A stretch of DNA of 64,000 nucleotides from Bacteroidales bacterium (GTDB taxonomy: Bacteria > Bacteroidota > Bacteroidia > Bacteroidales > UBA3663), in the NCBI GenBank assembly GCA_024694125.1, contig JAILKE010000037.1, positions 1 through 64,000 of the forward strand, written 5' to 3'. Made by a program: the position numbers and the translations under genes. Below, piece after piece: positions 16,347 through 25,084 of the stretch. Each line of letters begins with the position of its first letter. Position 1 is the stretch's first letter. Below the pieces are notes generated by a model. It had not been told where the DNA came from and made no database searches. It worked only from the letters and a program-made list of their open reading frames with translations.

Positions 16347-17636
16347 TTAAAGCTCCAAAAATTTAGAAAATGCCATAATGCAATACTTGTGATCGGCGCA
16401 ATTGCCTGTTTCACGTGCCGAGTGCATTGCCCAAATGGGATTGCCCATATCAACACCACGCAGAGGCAGACTACCCGTCAGGATATTGCCCAATGTGCTG
16501 CCTCCGGCTATGTCGCTGTGATTGACGAACTTCTGACACGGTACGCCTGCCAGACGGCACACTTCGGCAAAGACCGATGCACTGTCTGCATCGCTGGCAT
16601 ACTTCTGAGCAGCATTGAACTTGATGACGGGACCGCCGCCCATCACGGGATGGTTGGTCGGATCGTACTTGGCATCGTAGTTGGGGTGCCAGGCATGGGC
16701 ATTGTCCGCACTGACCATGAACGAGCGCTCTATGCAGCGATAGAAGTCGTCGAGCGTGCCTCCCTGCGCCAGTACGAGGCGGGTGACGAGACTCTGCAGG
16801 AAGGGGCTGCCAGCGCCCTGCTTGGTGCCGCTGCCCGTCTCCTCGTTGTCGAAGATGGCAAGACACTGAGTCGCGGCGGTAGGAGCGGAACTGGACAGGA
16901 GTGCCTCCAGCCCTGCGTGCACCATACTGAGGTCGTCCAATCGGCCAGACTGGATGAACTCTCCGTTCAGTCCGATGACCTGTGCCGGTGTCGTGTCGTA
17001 GAGGTAGAGGTCGAAGTCGATGATGTCCCCGACAGAGACAGACAACTGCTGTGCAACGAGATTGATGAGCAACAGATTCTTCTCGAGTTGATCATTGACT
17101 ATGCCCAGTATAGGGAGAGTGTCCTTCTGCTTGCTTAGTGCCACACCGTCATTGACTTGGCGATTGAAGTGAATGGCCAGATTGGGTATGGTCAGAATAG
17201 GACGGTCTATACGTAACAGCCGTGTAACCGGGTGCAATGGATCATTGCTGCGCAACAGGACGCGACCAGCCAACGAGAGCGGACGGTCGAACCAGGTGGA
17301 AAGGATGGCACCGCCATAGACCTCGGTATTGAGGCGTACGATGTTGCCGTCTCCGCGCATCTCGGCATTGGGTTTGACGCGGAAGGTAGGGCTGTCGCAA
17401 TGTGCGCATATCAGACGCAAACCCTCGTCGGCCAACGGCTGGGTGCCTATGCGGAAGGCATAGAGTGAGGAGTCATTCTTAGTGAAATAAATCTGATCAC
17501 CGGGATTGAGTGCAGGCATGGGCATGGCGGCATCCAGCTTGTGGAAACCGGCTGCTGACAACCGTTCTTCGAGCGTCGATACGGCAAAGAAATTGACGGG
17601 CGATGCGTTGAGAAATGAAATAAGAGAATCGATCAT
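16347..17636 (-). CDS. M18-family aminopeptidase
   Basis: A zinc aminopeptidase of 429 residues from MIDSLISFLNASPVNFFAV; this matches the usual M18 length and N-terminus, so the longer open frame upstream (to 17849), which would overlap mscS, is rejected. Motifs: ICAHCDSPTFRVKP (first metal His), FDNEETGSGTKQGAGSPF (catalytic and metal Glu), SADNAHAWHPNY, and a C-terminal VNHSDIAGGSTLGNI. It removes N-terminal, typically acidic or neutral, residues from peptides in the cytoplasm. Family and length point to the ApeB/aspartyl-aminopeptidase type. Confidence 0.92.
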   Translation of the reverse strand: MIDSLISFLNASPVNFFAVSTLEERLSAAGFHKLDAAMPMPALNPGDQIYFTKNDSSLYAFRIGTQPLADEGLRLICAHCDSPTFRVKPNAEMRGDGNIVRLNTEVYGGAILSTWFDRPLSLAGRVLLRSNDPLHPVTRLLRIDRPILTIPNLAIHFNRQVNDGVALSKQKDTLPILGIVNDQLEKNLLLINLVAQQLSVSVGDIIDFDLYLYDTTPAQVIGLNGEFIQSGRLDDLSMVHAGLEALLSSSAPTAATQCLAIFDNEETGSGTKQGAGSPFLQSLVTRLVLAQGGTLDDFYRCIERSFMVSADNAHAWHPNYDAKYDPTNHPVMGGGPVIKFNAAQKYASDADSASVFAEVCRLAGVPCQKFVNHSDIAGGSTLGNILTGSLPLRGVDMGNPIWAMHSARETGNCADHKYCIMAFSKFLEL

Positions 17637-17674
17637 AATGTTTTGTGTTGTAAGTCGGGGGAATATTTTTGAGA

Positions 17675-17717
17675 GGAGGTAATGGAAATCTTCTTCGTGT
17701 TGATTCCCATTACCTCC
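17675..17717 (-). terminator. Hairpin between mscS and the aminopeptidase gene
   Basis: GGAGGTAATGG (17675-17685) pairs with CCATTACCTCC (17707-17717) around a 21-base loop. It lies 12 bases after the mscS stop. There is no strong T-run, so terminator function is uncertain. Confidence 0.5.
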
Positions 17718-17728
17718 ATGAAGAGAAA

Positions 17729-18577
17729 TTACTTCTGTATAGTAACGTCGAGCTTGTTGAATGGGAACATGAAGCCCGAATTGCGGAGTTTCTGATATAC
17801 GTTGTAGTTCATATATCCAGCTACGACGAAATAGTCTGTGCTCTTGCACCAGCTGCGGGTAGCAATGGTAACGCCGCTCTCACCGAGATTGGCCAGTCCC
17901 TGCCAAGGAGCAGCAACAGGTTCGCCGTCGATTGGCTCCTTGATAATCTCTGGACATGCCGCCTGAATCTCAGCAATAGCCTTGCGAACCTCTTCATAGT
18001 CAGTGCCGTAAGCGAAGTCAAAATTGACATCTACACGACGATATGGCTGCTTGGTTACATTTACGAGCGAACCGGTCGAAAGACCTCCGTTAGGAATGAA
18101 AATAGTCTTGTTGTCGAGGGTAACAAGCACGGTGTTGAAGATCTGAATCTCCTTGACCGAACCCTCGTAACCTTGTGCAATGATATAGTCACCGACCTTG
18201 TAAGGCTTGAAGAGCAGGATCATCACGCCACCGGCGAAGTTGCCCAGCGTACCGCTCATTGCCATACCGATGGCCATACCTGCACCAGCGAACAGTGCTA
18301 CGAACGATGAGGTCTCGATGCCCAGGATAGACACGATGGCGATGATGAGAATCAGCCACAGAGAGACCTTGATGATGCTGCCCAGGAAGGAGCGAAGCGA
18401 TGCCTCGACTGCCTTTTTGGCCATCAGTGTATCGGCGAGCTTGATAATCTTGCCGATGATCCATTTGCCCACAAGATAGATGAGGATGGCAGCCAGGATG
18501 TTCTTACAGAAAGTGACTGCGTAGGAGGTCAGACTCAGGATAGCGCTTTCGCTAAACCAACTAGTTAATTGTTCCAT
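17729..18577 (-). CDS. MscS-type mechanosensitive channel
   Basis: A 282-residue small-conductance channel. Three membrane helices are visible: about 15-40, 60-85, and the Gly/Ala-rich pore helix with AGAGMAIGMAMSGTLGNFAGG. The conserved beta domain follows (KPYKVGDYIIAQGYEGSVKEIQIF...NKTIFIPNGGL). The size and layout match E. coli MscS. It releases solutes during osmotic downshock at the inner membrane. Confidence 0.93.
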   Translation of the reverse strand: MEQLTSWFSESAILSLTSYAVTFCKNILAAILIYLVGKWIIGKIIKLADTLMAKKAVEASLRSFLGSIIKVSLWLILIIAIVSILGIETSSFVALFAGAGMAIGMAMSGTLGNFAGGVMILLFKPYKVGDYIIAQGYEGSVKEIQIFNTVLVTLDNKTIFIPNGGLSTGSLVNVTKQPYRRVDVNFDFAYGTDYEEVRKAIAEIQAACPEIIKEPIDGEPVAAPWQGLANLGESGVTIATRSWCKSTDYFVVAGYMNYNVYQKLRNSGFMFPFNKLDVTIQK

Positions 18578-18677
18578 AGTGATAATTGTTTAAAGTTGTT
18601 GGATTTGAATATAAGTTCCAGGGGTCAATGGGAGCAGTCTGCCGTCAGGTCAGTCGGACAACTTCCATGTTGGACTC

Positions 18678-19757
18678 CTATAGACTATTTGAGCATTCCT
18701 GTAGGGGAAAGGGAATAGGGGCAATCGGCTCGACGCCTATGCCCGGTTTGTCATTGAGCTGGATATAGCCATCCACGATCTGCATTCCCGTGAAGGGATC
18801 ATTGGCTATGAGCAGATTACCGTCCAGGTCGGCAAAATCGGCGAAACTGGCCAACTGGGCAGCAGCACTGACGGCACACGAGGTCTCGGTCATGCAACCC
18901 AGCATTACCTTGAGATGGAGCCGCTGTGCCTCCTGTATCATCAGGTATGCCTCGTGCAGTCCTGTACACTTCATCAGCTTGATATTGATGCCCGAGAAGG
19001 AGTCTGCCAGCCGCGGCAGGTCCACAAGGCGTTGAACCGATTCGTCGGCAATGATGGGCAACGGCGAACGGGCAGTGAGCCAGGCATGGTCTCGGAGTGC
19101 GCCTTTGGGCAACGGTTGTTCGACCATGATACAACCCTGTTCGGCCAACCATTCTATCTCGTCCAGAGCCTTGTGTGGGTCACTCCAGCCCTGATTGGCA
19201 TCGACCGTTAGGGGCAGGTCCGTGACGCGGCGTATGGCTTGTACCAATGCGTGGTCGCCCGGTACCCCAACCTTGATCTTGAGCCGACGGAAACGGCCAG
19301 CCACTTCGAGCACCTTCTGCTGCACTTTCTCTTCGGTATCAATACCAATAGTATAGGTAGTGGGCAACGGTTCACGTCCCGCCATCAGTTGGGCATCATC
19401 ACGTCCCGTGAGCATACGGCGGACGGTCTGCCCGGTCATCTTGCCCTGCAGGTCGTGCAGCGCTATGTCGATGGCTGCCTTGGCAGCACAGTTGCCCACA
19501 TCAACCGAATCGACATACTGCAGGATGGCGTCCGTCTGCATCGGATCGGCAAAGGGGGATAGGTCTATCCGCGACAGGAACCGGCACACACTTTCGATTG
19601 ATTCGCCCAGATAGGGTGGCATCGACGCCTCGCCATACCCGATCACTCCGTCATAACATATAGACACCAACACGTCGGGCGTAGTGGTGCGGGAGCAGGT
19701 AGCAACGGTAAAGGTATGCTTAAGGTTAAGTGGGTATTGACAAAAAGAAAGTGTCAT
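18678..19757 (-). CDS. Dipeptide epimerase (L-Ala-D/L-Glu epimerase type, enolase superfamily)
   Basis: A 359-residue enolase-superfamily enzyme. Visible catalytic elements in order: KIKVG (Lys base), LTVDANQGW (metal Asp), MVEQPLP (metal Glu), IADESV (metal Asp) and INIKLMKCTG (second Lys base). The DxD-type loop LGCMTETSC near the C-terminus is typical of dipeptide epimerases, which recycle murein peptides. Substrate specificity within the family cannot be read with certainty. It shares its upstream region with the divergent AddB-like gene. Confidence 0.85.
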   Translation of the reverse strand: MTLSFCQYPLNLKHTFTVATCSRTTTPDVLVSICYDGVIGYGEASMPPYLGESIESVCRFLSRIDLSPFADPMQTDAILQYVDSVDVGNCAAKAAIDIALHDLQGKMTGQTVRRMLTGRDDAQLMAGREPLPTTYTIGIDTEEKVQQKVLEVAGRFRRLKIKVGVPGDHALVQAIRRVTDLPLTVDANQGWSDPHKALDEIEWLAEQGCIMVEQPLPKGALRDHAWLTARSPLPIIADESVQRLVDLPRLADSFSGINIKLMKCTGLHEAYLMIQEAQRLHLKVMLGCMTETSCAVSAAAQLASFADFADLDGNLLIANDPFTGMQIVDGYIQLNDKPGIGVEPIAPIPFPLQECSNSL

Positions 19758-19777
19758 AAAGCTTTAATTTTCGGGTG

Positions 19778-19808
19778 CAAATATAAGAATTATTGGAGTA
19801 TTTCGCAA
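19778..19808 (-). promoter_or_regulatory. Promoter of the dipeptide epimerase gene
   Basis: On the minus strand TTG (19808-19806), 20 bases, TATATTTG (19785-19778), about 20 bases before the start codon. Confidence 0.8.
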
Positions 19809-19824
19809 AATTCTAACTAAAAAA

Positions 19825-19855
19825 TTGTAATATTTGATTTATTAGCTTATATTTG
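19825..19855 (+). promoter_or_regulatory. Promoter of the AddB-like gene
   Basis: TTG (19825-19827), 20 bases, TATATTTG (19848-19855). The ATG is at 19877. It is back to back with the epimerase promoter. Confidence 0.8.
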
Positions 19856-19876
19856 CAGTCGATTTTAGGGAAGTTT

Positions 19877-22852
19877 ATGACAGAATTTCTGTACACAGTT
19901 GCCAGCCATTACTTCAAGCCATTGCTGCTATCCGGCAAGGGCGCTTCGGCCAACCTGGAACTGACCGACTGGCTCTTCATCTTCCCGAGTCGGCGTGCAG
20001 GTATGTTCTTTTGCAAATATCTGTGTGACCTGAATGACAACAAACCTCTGCTCGCCCCTCGATGCCAGACGATAGGGGACCTGTTCGGCCTGTTCTCCGA
20101 CTACAGGGTCGCCACCCGCACGGAACTGCTGTTCCGCTTGTACAAGGTGTACAATAAGGTGAGGACCAAGGGCAATGCCACGGTCGAGGCAGAGCGGTTC
20201 GAGGACTTTATCTTCTGGGGCGAGATGATACTGCGCGACTTCGACGAGGCAGACAAGTATCTGGTACCCGCCGATAAGCTCTTTCACAACATCCGTGACC
20301 TGAAACGAATAGACGAGGAACTGGGCGGATTGGACGAAAAGACCATCGAGATAGTCAAGTCCTTCTGGCGCAACGTATCGGCCGATGACCTCAAACCCGG
20401 TAAGGCTAAGGAATCGTTCACCCAGACATGGGCCATTCTGTACGAAGTGTACTCGCTCTTCCGTCAGGAACTGCGCAAGGAGGGATTGGCATACGAGGGT
20501 ATGAGACAACGCGACGTGGCGGAATGTCTCGGCATGAGCGACATGCCCGAAAGGTTGAAGCAACTGCCTTCCCACATTGTCCTGGTCGGCATCACCGCCA
20601 TCAACGAGGCCGAACGTCAGTTGCTCAAATGGCTGCAGAAGCAGGGTGTGCTCGAGTGCTGCTGGGACTATGCCAGCGAACAGGTTCAGGGCTTGCCCTT
20701 CGTACAGGACAACCTGACCGATTTCCCCAATGCACTGAGAGAAGAGGAATGTAGGATGGGCATTGTCCCTGTTGCCGAACAGAAGATGAGCCGTATGGCT
20801 GTATCGTCGGGCACGGGACAGGCTGCCGAGGCTGCCTATGTGCTGCAGCAATGGTCCACGGAAGACTTGATTCATACAGCCGTAGTGCTGCCGGACGAGC
20901 ATCTGCTTGACTCGATGTTGTATCACCTGCCGGAGGAATATACGGATTACAATGTCACGATGGGTTATGCGCTCAAATCGACCCCCGTAGCATCATTGGT
21001 CGAATCGCTCATCTTCCTGCAGAACAATATGCGAGAGGCCTCGCGCGGACGCGTAACTTATTATTATAAGGCAGTACTGCCCCTGCTGTCGCACTCCTTC
21101 ATGTTGGCGCTGGCTATGGATGACTGCGTCGCCCTGTCGCGCGAAATCAACAAACAGAGCTTATACCAGGTACCGCAGGAAATGCTGCAGGGTAATGAGC
21201 TGCTGCAACTCATCTTCCGTTACGACAAGCCATTGCCCTATCTCAAGTCCGTGCTGCAGTACTTCCTGCAGGCATTCAAACCCCAGGAGGGCGAGGAACA
21301 GGATGATCCATTGGCCGAAAATGCTCCGGACCGCCACATACTCAACCGCGAGTGCCTCATCGCCTATCTGCAGGTATTGGACGATACCGAAACGCAGATG
21401 CAGGATGCAGGTATGTCGCACCTGGAGGACATCGCTCAGTACCATCTGGTACGCCGATTGGCGCAAAGCCAGAGCGTGAGCTTCAGTGGCGAACCGATGC
21501 GAGGATTGCAGATAATGGGTGTGCTCGAGACCCGTGCCATCGATTTTGACCGCATCGTCGTCCTCTCTATGAACGAAGGCGTTGTGCCTGCCAAACCATC
21601 GCACAACTCCTTTATCCCGCACTCATTGCGGCAGGCTTTCGGATTGCCTACGCAGATATACAAGGACCAGATCTTTGCCTACCATTTCTATCGTCTCATC
21701 AGTCGTGCCCGTGAACTGGTATTCCTGTACGATAGCCGTACGGATGGGTTGCAGACGGGCGAACAGAGCCGATACCTGATGCAACTGGAACTGCTCTATC
21801 GGGCAAAGATAGCACAGATGCAGCTGCACAGCGCTATCATCAAGACCGAGGTCCCAGTGGTCGAGATTCCGAAGACTCCGGACATTGTATCAAGTCTGGA
21901 CCGCTTCCGGGCAGGTGGCGACCTGTTCCTGTCGGCGACTAATCTCAAGACCTATATATCGTGCCCACTGCAGTTCTACCTCGCTCACGTGCGACAACTG
22001 TCCACGGAAGACGAGATGGAGGAGGAGATGGACGATGCTGTCTTCGGCGATATTCTGCATGGCGCTCTCAGGGCTTTCTACGAGCAGATGGAGGGCAAGA
22101 CGGTAATGGCGGATGTGCTGCATCGGGCTATCGACGATGATGAATATATCTCCCGTCTGGTACAGGAGGAATATCAACGCCACTATAAATGTAAACCTGA
22201 ATCGGGCTACCAGCAACTGGTATGCAGCCTCATATCGACCAATGTCAAGAGTATATTGAAACATGATTGCTCGGTCACTCCGTTCCACTATCTGATAGGT
22301 GAGGGTAAGTGTACGCTGCAATATCGTATCAACGATTCTTTGACCGTCAATCTGAAAGCTGTCTATGACCGTCTCGACATCGTGCGACGACAGGATGGAA
22401 CAAGTACGTTGCGTGTAGTGGACTACAAGACCGGCAACCCCGCCGGGAAGGTGCAGACGGGACCGATAGACCAGATTTTCGCACAGGACAGCAAATGCTC
22501 GCGCGAGGCATTCCAGGTACTGCTGTATTGCCTGATGCTGGAGTATCTCGACGACAATGAACGCGACAGATTGCACCTGCTGCCCCTCACGCCAGACAAT
22601 GTCTATCAGCATCTGTCGCCCAATCTCTACTTCTCCCGACAGTTCCTCAACGAGAACGAGGAGAGCCGCACTCAGGTGCTGGAAGGCGAAGATGATTTCG
22701 AACTGAGCCGCAAGGAGGTCGAACAACAGATGAAACAACTGATAGAACAGATATTTGACCCCACAATACCGTTCAGACAAACTGAGAACGAAAAAAATTG
22801 TAAATTCTGCAAATTTATAGCAATTTGCAATAAAAATATAAATGATGAGTGA
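19877..22852 (+). CDS. AddB-like PD-(D/E)XK nuclease of recombinational repair
   Basis: A protein of 991 residues from MTEFLYTVASHYFKPLLLS; the open frame extends eight codons further but into the promoter. The N-terminal part is the inactivated helicase domain typical of AddB/RexB (LFIFPSRRAGMFFCKYL). The C-terminus holds the nuclease: SCPLQFYLAHV, FGDILHGALRAFYE, then the catalytic VVDYKTGNP. A final cluster CKFCKFIAIC, together with the earlier Cys, fits the AddB iron-sulphur site. It would process double-strand ends with an AddA partner, which is not in this window. Its stop overlaps the following sigma-factor gene by 11 bases. Confidence 0.85.
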   Translation: MTEFLYTVASHYFKPLLLSGKGASANLELTDWLFIFPSRRAGMFFCKYLCDLNDNKPLLAPRCQTIGDLFGLFSDYRVATRTELLFRLYKVYNKVRTKGNATVEAERFEDFIFWGEMILRDFDEADKYLVPADKLFHNIRDLKRIDEELGGLDEKTIEIVKSFWRNVSADDLKPGKAKESFTQTWAILYEVYSLFRQELRKEGLAYEGMRQRDVAECLGMSDMPERLKQLPSHIVLVGITAINEAERQLLKWLQKQGVLECCWDYASEQVQGLPFVQDNLTDFPNALREEECRMGIVPVAEQKMSRMAVSSGTGQAAEAAYVLQQWSTEDLIHTAVVLPDEHLLDSMLYHLPEEYTDYNVTMGYALKSTPVASLVESLIFLQNNMREASRGRVTYYYKAVLPLLSHSFMLALAMDDCVALSREINKQSLYQVPQEMLQGNELLQLIFRYDKPLPYLKSVLQYFLQAFKPQEGEEQDDPLAENAPDRHILNRECLIAYLQVLDDTETQMQDAGMSHLEDIAQYHLVRRLAQSQSVSFSGEPMRGLQIMGVLETRAIDFDRIVVLSMNEGVVPAKPSHNSFIPHSLRQAFGLPTQIYKDQIFAYHFYRLISRARELVFLYDSRTDGLQTGEQSRYLMQLELLYRAKIAQMQLHSAIIKTEVPVVEIPKTPDIVSSLDRFRAGGDLFLSATNLKTYISCPLQFYLAHVRQLSTEDEMEEEMDDAVFGDILHGALRAFYEQMEGKTVMADVLHRAIDDDEYISRLVQEEYQRHYKCKPESGYQQLVCSLISTNVKSILKHDCSVTPFHYLIGEGKCTLQYRINDSLTVNLKAVYDRLDIVRRQDGTSTLRVVDYKTGNPAGKVQTGPIDQIFAQDSKCSREAFQVLLYCLMLEYLDDNERDRLHLLPLTPDNVYQHLSPNLYFSRQFLNENEESRTQVLEGEDDFELSRKEVEQQMKQLIEQIFDPTIPFRQTENEKNCKFCKFIAICNKNINDE

Positions 22853-23408
22853 TATGAATCAAGATCAGGATGCAGCACTGACTCGGGCTCTGATGAACCC
22901 GGATACCCGTCGTGCCGCTTTCAGTCAACTGATCAGCGCCTATCAGGAAAAGCTCTATTGGCAAATCCGTAAACTCGTCATCAACCACGATGATACTGCC
23001 GATGTACTGCAAAACACTTTGCTCAAGGTGTGGCAGAATCTCGACAACTTCCGTGGAGATGCCAAGATTTCTACATGGATGTACACCATCGCTCAAAACG
23101 AAGCCCTGTCATTCCTGTCCAAGATGCAGAATGAACGGGAAAATACGCTCGATGACCCCGAAGGTTATCTGCAGAACCAGATAGAAGGGGATTCATACTT
23201 CGATGGTGACGAAACGCAGAAGAACTTGCTGCGTGCAGTGGCGGAATTGCCGACACGACAACGCCAGGTATTCAACATGCGATACTATGACGAAATGCCC
23301 TACGAAGAAATCTCGCAGATATTGGGGACTTCGGTCGGGGCGCTCAAGGCTTCTTATCACTTCGCCGTGGAGCGTATAGCACTGTTTTTTGAGAAAATCA
23401 AGACTTGA
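22842..23408 (+). CDS. ECF-type RNA polymerase sigma factor
   Basis: A 188-residue sigma-70-family protein with region 2 (ADVLQNTLLKVWQNLDNFRG and KISTWMYTIAQNEAL) and region 4 (LPTRQRQVFNMRYYDEMPYEEISQILGTS...). It begins inside the end of the AddB-like gene (overlap 11 bases; a second ATG at 22845 is equally possible), suggesting translational coupling. The two downstream genes encode a probable anti-sigma factor and a Spy-like periplasmic protein, a common Bacteroidota envelope-stress layout. The signal and the regulon are unknown. Confidence 0.92.
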   Translation: MMSDMNQDQDAALTRALMNPDTRRAAFSQLISAYQEKLYWQIRKLVINHDDTADVLQNTLLKVWQNLDNFRGDAKISTWMYTIAQNEALSFLSKMQNERENTLDDPEGYLQNQIEGDSYFDGDETQKNLLRAVAELPTRQRQVFNMRYYDEMPYEEISQILGTSVGALKASYHFAVERIALFFEKIKT

Positions 23409-23496
23409 TTGACCAATGCTCAGAATAAATAGTGAAAAAATATTAAAATTATTTTAAACCTTTCGATAACTGTCTCATCAAAAGTGTAAAAATCAG

Positions 23497-23898
23497 ATGA
23501 AAATGAAAAATTTAGATGAAATCAAATTTGACGGGAAGAAACGTACTCAAGCCGGAATGTCTGTTCCGGATGGCTTCTTTGAGCAGTTTCAACAGCAATT
23601 GGAAGCTAAAATAGATACGCTGGAGGCAGTCAAACAATCTCCTGTCATTCCTATGCCCCAGCAATCAAATACCCGACGCCTGATGCGTTGGGCAGTCGCA
23701 GCTTGTGCAGTAGTCGTAATCAGCATCGGCGCACTGACCTATTTCCAGATGCAAGATGATTCATCGGTCATTCCTGCTCCACAGACAGCCGCCATCGAGC
23801 AAGCCGTCGATTCGGTAGAGGAGGAGTATAACATGGAAGATATGGTAATGCGTTCGGTCAATGACTTCGAACTATACGAACTGTATTGTAATCTCTAA
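23497..23898 (+). CDS. Probable membrane anti-sigma factor
   Basis: About 131-133 residues (start MKMKNLDEIKF or the second Met). A soluble N-terminal part (VPDGFFEQFQQQLEAKID) is followed by one membrane helix (MRWAVAACAVVVISIGALTYF, near residues 65-85) and a short acidic periplasmic tail. Size, topology and position directly after an ECF sigma gene point to an anti-sigma factor. No zinc-binding anti-sigma motif (HxxxCxxC) is present, so the call rests mainly on context. Confidence 0.65.
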   Translation: MKMKNLDEIKFDGKKRTQAGMSVPDGFFEQFQQQLEAKIDTLEAVKQSPVIPMPQQSNTRRLMRWAVAACAVVVISIGALTYFQMQDDSSVIPAPQTAAIEQAVDSVEEEYNMEDMVMRSVNDFELYELYCNL

Positions 23899-23935
23899 TA
23901 ACAGTCAGTCTTTGTGCTGTTAAAATCAACTATAT

Positions 23936-24412
23936 ATGAAAAAAATTCTTTCGTTATTTGTTTTGCTTCTAACTTGTACAATCTGCCTCTATGGTCAGAA
24001 CCGCCGCAATGGCGATGAGGGAAAACGACCCTCGTTCGAGCAATTCCTGGCCCACAAGACAAATTTCATGGTCAGAGAGATGCAGCTGAATGAAGCTGAT
24101 TCTGTTCGCTTCGTAGGTGTGTATATGCAGCTACAGAAGGAAAAGGGCGAATTGATGCGAAAGTATCATACCGGACACGAGGTCTTTCAGAAAATCAAGG
24201 CAGGTACCGAATGGCCAGATAGTCTCTATCTGCGTATCGTATTCAATGATGCTCAGTTGCAGATGGAAGATACTCAACTGGAACGCCAGTATCTGGATAA
24301 GTTTTCCAAGATTCTCACCCCCAAGCAATTATTTATGTATATGATGGCTGACCGCAAGTTCAAGAACAGCTTTATGCAGCGCAGGCCTAATCATACAAAA
24401 AGAAATAACTAA
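23936..24412 (+). CDS. Periplasmic Spy/CpxP-like protein
   Basis: A 158-residue protein with a signal peptide (MKKILSLFVLLLTCTICLYG) and a largely helical body. It contains LTPKQLFMYM near the C-terminus, comparable with the LTxxQ motif of Spy/CpxP chaperones, and a basic end (RRPNHTKRNN). It is the third gene after the sigma factor and anti-sigma factor and may serve as the envelope-stress sensor or target. The family assignment is tentative. Confidence 0.65.
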   Translation: MKKILSLFVLLLTCTICLYGQNRRNGDEGKRPSFEQFLAHKTNFMVREMQLNEADSVRFVGVYMQLQKEKGELMRKYHTGHEVFQKIKAGTEWPDSLYLRIVFNDAQLQMEDTQLERQYLDKFSKILTPKQLFMYMMADRKFKNSFMQRRPNHTKRNN

Positions 24413-24443
24413 CCTATTTAATCAATTTAATAATCAAGTTATT

Positions 24444-24890
24444 ATGGTAATAGACTCACTTCAAAACAGTGCAAAGTACGAATCTCTGCACCCAGCTTTC
24501 AAGCAGGCATTCGACTTTGTAAAGAACACTGATTGGTCTAAAATGGAGACAGGCAAGATTATGCTCAATGGCAAGGACCTGTTTGTCAACTACACTTTAG
24601 CTACTGGCAAGACTGCTGATGAAGCTAAGATGGAGACCCATAAGGATTATATCGATATTCAGATCGCTATTGAAAAGGCTGAAACTATGGGTTATACCCC
24701 TACTTGCGACCTCAAGGAGCCTCGCGACGCATACAATGCTGAGAAGGATATCACTTTCTATTTCGACAAGGCACAGAACTTCATCAAGGTGCAGCCTGGC
24801 CAGTTCTGCATCTTCTTCCCAGAGGATGGTCACCAGCCTTGTATCGCCGAGGGTGAATTTCGTAAGATTATTGTCAAGGTTAAGCTTTGA
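24444..24890 (+). CDS. YhcH/YjgK/YiaL-family protein
   Basis: A 148-residue cupin-fold protein. Family marks are ETHKDYIDIQ (near residue 62) and the C-terminal IFFPEDGHQPCIA with a conserved His. Members are linked to sialic acid, beta-galactoside or other sugar metabolism (YhcH, EbgC), but the exact reaction is often unknown. It follows the sigma/anti-sigma group by 31 bases, though its low-GC, codon-regular sequence suggests high, separate expression. Confidence 0.85.
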   Translation: MVIDSLQNSAKYESLHPAFKQAFDFVKNTDWSKMETGKIMLNGKDLFVNYTLATGKTADEAKMETHKDYIDIQIAIEKAETMGYTPTCDLKEPRDAYNAEKDITFYFDKAQNFIKVQPGQFCIFFPEDGHQPCIAEGEFRKIIVKVKL

Positions 24891-25084
24891 TATAATTGGA
24901 CTATATATAAATTACAAGCAGCAGGGGTATAAGCCTCGTGCTGCTTGTGCTCGTTGATGCCTGCTCGCCATACGGATGATATGCATCGTATATAGCATTG
25001 TATTTCATAATGTTAGATGTACCTTCCCGTATTTCCGCACATATAGTTGGTAATCATCACAATAAAACAAAAACTTAGTATCAG

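Noticed and set aside
17637-17849. N-terminal extension of the M18 aminopeptidase
   Set aside because: It would overlap the mscS gene by 121 bases and adds 71 residues not found in a family that begins with MIDSLI-like sequence.
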